Shown here piece by piece: positions 61,454-64,000 of a stretch of DNA of 64,000 nt (position 1 is the stretch's first letter; every line of letters begins with the position of its first letter). Both the position numbers and the translations under genes were made by a program. A model generated the notes under the pieces. The model was not told the DNA's origin. It made no database searches and saw only the letters and a program-made list of their open reading frames with translations. The DNA comes from Nocardioides lijunqiniae (lineage in GTDB: Bacteria; Actinomycetota; Actinomycetes; Propionibacteriales; Nocardioidaceae): NCBI RefSeq assembly GCF_015024225.1, contig NZ_JACJGM010000008.1, positions 1 to 64,000 on the forward strand, read 5' to 3'.

Positions 61454-62677
61454 TCACATCTCCTGGATCCCCCACGGGCTGCCGTACTCGGTGAGCAGGT
61501 CCAGGAACGGCACCGCGTCGAAGGCCTCCGGGCCGAGCACGCCGGCGCCGCTCCAGGTGCCGCGGGCGAGGAGCTCGAGGGCGACCACGGGGTTGATGGC
61601 GGTCTGCCAGACCACGCACTGGTGACCGTAGTCGCGCATCGTCTCCTCGTTGTCGACCACGTGGTAGAGATACGTCGACCGCGGCTGCCCGTCCTTGCCC
61701 TTCCCGGTCACCCACAGGCCTGCACAGGTCTTGCCCTTCATCCGCGGCCCGACGGTCGCGGGGTCCGGCAGCACGGCGGCGACCACGTCACGCGGGCTGA
61801 CCTCGACGCCCTTGACCCGGATCTTCTCGGTGCTGTCGAGGCCGAGGGTGTGCAGGACCTTGAGGATGTTGATGAACTCGTCGCCGAGGCCGTACTTGAA
61901 CGTCGCGCGCTTGCAGTCGACCCAGCGCGGCATCAGGAGCACCTCCTCGTGCTCGACGTTGACGCACTCGACCGGCCCGATGCCCTCGGGGAAGTCGAAG
62001 ACCTCCGGCTCGCTGAACGGCGCGGTCGTGTGCCAGTCGCCGCCGCCCTTGCCGTCGCCCGCCCAGATCACCGGCGGGTTCAGGCACTCCTCGATGGTGG
62101 TCCACATCGAGAACGACGGCGCGAAGACCTCGTGGCCGTCGTCGTCGGTGACGACGAGGTTGGCGCCGTCGCGAGTGCCGAGCTCGTCGATCTCGCTGAA
62201 GAGGTGGTCGGCGGCGTAGCGCGCGAACACGTCGGAGAGCCCCGGCTCGACGCCGATGCCCACGAGCGCCAGGCGCCCGGCCCGCTCCCAGGTGTCGGCC
62301 ACCGCGAACTGCTCGTCGCCGAGCTTGACGCCGCACTGCTCGTACGGCGCCTCGGGATGCGGCTTGGAGAGCGACATGGCCATGTCGAGGTAGTCCGCGC
62401 CGGCCTCGAAGGCCCCCTCGAACACCGGCATGTCGAAGACCGGGTCGACGGCGTTCATCACGTGGGTGATGCGGTGCTCGCGACACAGGGCCGTCACCGA
62501 GGCCGCGTCGGAGGCGTCGATGCGCGCGGCGACGTAGCGGCCGTCGGTGGCGGCGGTGCGCTGCGCCTTCGCCTCGTCGTAGTCGGCGATGACGATCGTC
62601 TCGAAGAAGTCGCGCCGCGCGGCGATCGCGGTGAACGCCGCCCCGACGCCGCCGGCGCCGACCAGGAGGATCCGCAC
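61454..62677 (-). CDS. Saccharopine dehydrogenase family protein
   Basis: A 407-residue NAD(P)-dependent enzyme. The Rossmann motif is LLVGAGGVGAAF (4-15). The middle and C-terminal parts (VMNAVDPVFDMPVFEGAFEAGADYLDMAMS; GHQCVVWQTAINPVVALELL) match the LYS9/carboxynorspermidine synthase-like branch. It could act in lysine or polyamine metabolism, but sequence alone does not decide. ATG 62677 is 1 bp from the stop of the aldehyde dehydrogenase gene, so they are co-transcribed. Confidence 0.82.
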   Translation of the reverse strand: MRILLVGAGGVGAAFTAIAARRDFFETIVIADYDEAKAQRTAATDGRYVAARIDASDAASVTALCREHRITHVMNAVDPVFDMPVFEGAFEAGADYLDMAMSLSKPHPEAPYEQCGVKLGDEQFAVADTWERAGRLALVGIGVEPGLSDVFARYAADHLFSEIDELGTRDGANLVVTDDDGHEVFAPSFSMWTTIEECLNPPVIWAGDGKGGGDWHTTAPFSEPEVFDFPEGIGPVECVNVEHEEVLLMPRWVDCKRATFKYGLGDEFINILKVLHTLGLDSTEKIRVKGVEVSPRDVVAAVLPDPATVGPRMKGKTCAGLWVTGKGKDGQPRSTYLYHVVDNEETMRDYGHQCVVWQTAINPVVALELLARGTWSGAGVLGPEAFDAVPFLDLLTEYGSPWGIQEM

Positions 62678-62678
62678 G

Positions 62679-64000
62679 TCAGTCCTGACCGATGTAGGAC
62701 ATCACGTGCTTGATGCGGGTGTAGTCCTCGAGGCCGTACATGGAGAGGTCCTTGCCGTAGCCGGAGTGCTTGAAGCCGCCGTGCGGCATCTCGGAGATGA
62801 AGGGGATGTGGGTGTTGATCCACACGACGCCGAAGTCCAGCCCCTTGGACATCCGCATCGCCCGGGCGTGGTCGCGGGTCCAGACGCTCGAGGACAGGCC
62901 GTACTCGACGCCGTTGGCCCAGCGCAGGGCCTCGGCCTCGTCGGTGAACTTCTGCACGGTCATGACCGGCCCGAAGATCTCTTGCTGGACCTGCTCGTCG
63001 TCCTGCCGCAGGCCGGAGACCACGGTCGGCTCGTAGAAGTAGCCCGCGCTGCCCTGGCGCGCGCCTCCTGTCTGCAGCGTCGCGTGGTCGGGCAGCCGGT
63101 CGACCATGCCGCTCACGCGGGCGAGCTGGTCGGCGTTGTTGAGCGGGCCGTAGTAGGTGTCCTCGGCGTCGGGCATCCCGGTCCTCATCCCGCGGGCGGC
63201 CTCGGCCAGCGCGGCGACGAACTCGTCGTGGATGCCCGGCGCGACCAGCACGCGGGTGGCGGCGGTGCAGTCCTGGCCGCCGTTGAAGAGGCCGGCGCCG
63301 GCGATGCCCTCGGCCGCCTTCGCGATGTCGGCGTCGTCGAAGACGATGCAGGGCGCCTTGCCACCGAGCTCGAGGTGGACGCGCTTGAGGTCCTTGGCCG
63401 CGGAGGCGGCGACCTCCATGCCGGCGCGCACCGAGCCGGTGATCGCGACCATCTGCGGGGTCTGGTGCTCGACCAGCAGCCGCCCGGTGTCGCGGTCGCC
63501 GCAGACCACGTTGAGCACGCCCGCCGGCAGGAACTCCTGGGCCAGCTCGGCCAGCAGCGTCGAGCTCGCGGGCGTGGTGTCGCTGGGCTTGAGGACGATC
63601 GTGTTGCCGCCGGCGAGGGCCGGCGCGATCTTCCAGATCATCATCAGCAGCGGGTAGTTCCAGGGCGTCACCTGGCCGACCACCCCGACCGGCTCGCGGC
63701 GGACCCACGAGGTGTGGTCGGCCATGTACTCGCCCGCCGAGCGGCCCTCGAGCACGCGGGCGGCCCCGGCGAAGAACTTGAAGTGGTCCGAGGCGTACGG
63801 CATCTCCTCGTCCATGGTCAGCCCCAGCGGCTTGCCGGTGTCCTTGCACTCGACGGCGTTGATCTCCTCCACCCGCTCCTCGATGGCGGTGGCGATCCTC
63901 AGCAGCGCGTTGGAGCGGTCCTGCGGCGTCGCGCCGCCCCAGCCGGGGAACGCCTCGGCGGCAGCGGCATAGGCACGGTCGACGTCCTCGGCGCCCGAGC
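62679..64000 (-). CDS. Aldehyde dehydrogenase, aminobutyraldehyde type (5' end outside window)
   Basis: The last about 440 residues of an NAD(P)-dependent aldehyde dehydrogenase; the start lies beyond base 64000. [29 protein letters not shown], the general-base Glu in [10 protein letters not shown], the nucleophile Cys in [10 protein letters not shown], and EIFGPVMTV are visible. The sequence is closest to gamma-aminobutyraldehyde dehydrogenases (PatD/KauB type), which make GABA in putrescine breakdown. The gabT gene at 17.9 kb could take the next step. It is directly coupled to the saccharopine dehydrogenase-like gene. Confidence 0.88.
   Translation of the reverse strand, partial: SGAEDVDRAYAAAAEAFPGWGGATPQDRSNALLRIATAIEERVEEINAVECKDTGKPLGLTMDEEMPYASDHFKFFAGAARVLEGRSAGEYMADHTSWVRREPVGVVGQVTPWNYPLLMMIWKIAPALAGGNTIVLKPSDTTPASSTLLAELAQEFLPAGVLNVVCGDRDTGRLLVEHQTPQMVAITGSVRAGMEVAASAAKDLKRVHLELGGKAPCIVFDDADIAKAAEGIAGAGLFNGGQDCTAATRVLVAPGIHDEFVAALAEAARGMRTGMPDAEDTYYGPLNNADQLARVSGMVDRLPDHATLQTGGARQGSAGYFYEPTVVSGLRQDDEQVQQEIFGPVMTVQKFTDEAEALRWANGVEYGLSSSVWTRDHARAMRMSKGLDFGVVWINTHIPFISEMPHGGFKHSGYGKDLSMYGLEDYTRIKHVMSYIGQD

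Overview
The window is high-GC bacterial DNA with short intergenic gaps, frequent GTG starts and many 1-8 bp gene overlaps. The housekeeping genes sit in an actinobacterial arrangement: rimP-nusA-ylxR-infB, then a lipoprotein/DUF4439 pair, proS, and dxr - site-2 protease (rip1-like) - ispG - GNAT, as in the Mycobacterium tuberculosis Rv2839c-Rv2870c neighbourhood. With DUF4193, DUF3311, DUF4328 and 13E12-type DUF222/HNH proteins, this points to an actinobacterium. Nocardioides or another Nocardioidaceae member is my best guess, by inference only. No tRNA, rRNA or CRISPR array was recognised.

Layout. 1-4.8 kb: translation and antitermination genes on the minus strand, interrupted by two plus-strand genes between nusA and ylxR. 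5-7.5 kb: a secreted M43 metalloprotease, a HAD hydrolase and an unknown protein. 7.55-8.4 kb and 14.6-15.4 kb: two gene-free composite repeats in inverted orientation, built of short REP-like palindromes and large branched-hairpin modules, flanking proS to ispG. 15.4-19.2 kb: rip1-like protease, dxr and a GABA-type aminotransferase. 19.3-24.4 kb: a sodium:solute symporter with a DUF3311 partner, an amidohydrolase, a gene remnant and a membrane protein.

24.5-32.8 kb: a CUT2 ABC importer, an SMP-30 lactonase-like protein and a degradative-type (class II) HMG-CoA reductase, with a divergent GAF/PucR regulator. Because the same window carries MEP-pathway genes (dxr, ispG), I read this block as a candidate mevalonate or mevalonolactone catabolic locus. 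32.8-42.3 kb: Dps, an acetyltransferase/lipoprotein pair, an XRE/MmyB regulator, a TetR-beta-lactamase-fold pair with twin operators, a VanY-like lipoprotein, an MFS transporter, a GTPase, a nucleoside phosphorylase-like protein, DUF4193 and a thioesterase.

42.3-46.9 kb: accessory DNA. It holds a DUF222/HNH nuclease with a perfect LexA-type box over its start codon, a lower-GC OLD-family ATPase-TOPRIM nuclease, a 0.55-kb gene-free stretch, and the 3' part of a truncated rtcB. 46.9-50.4 kb: a fused two-half ABC exporter. 50.6-54.7 kb: a GntR - ACC deaminase - E1-like dehydrogenase cluster that could take ACC to 2-oxobutyrate and on towards an acyl-CoA. 54.7-59.8 kb: a methyltransferase, an amidohydrolase and membrane proteins. 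59.9-64 kb: a D-aminoacylase-like protein, a saccharopine dehydrogenase-like protein and an aldehyde dehydrogenase cut by the window end.
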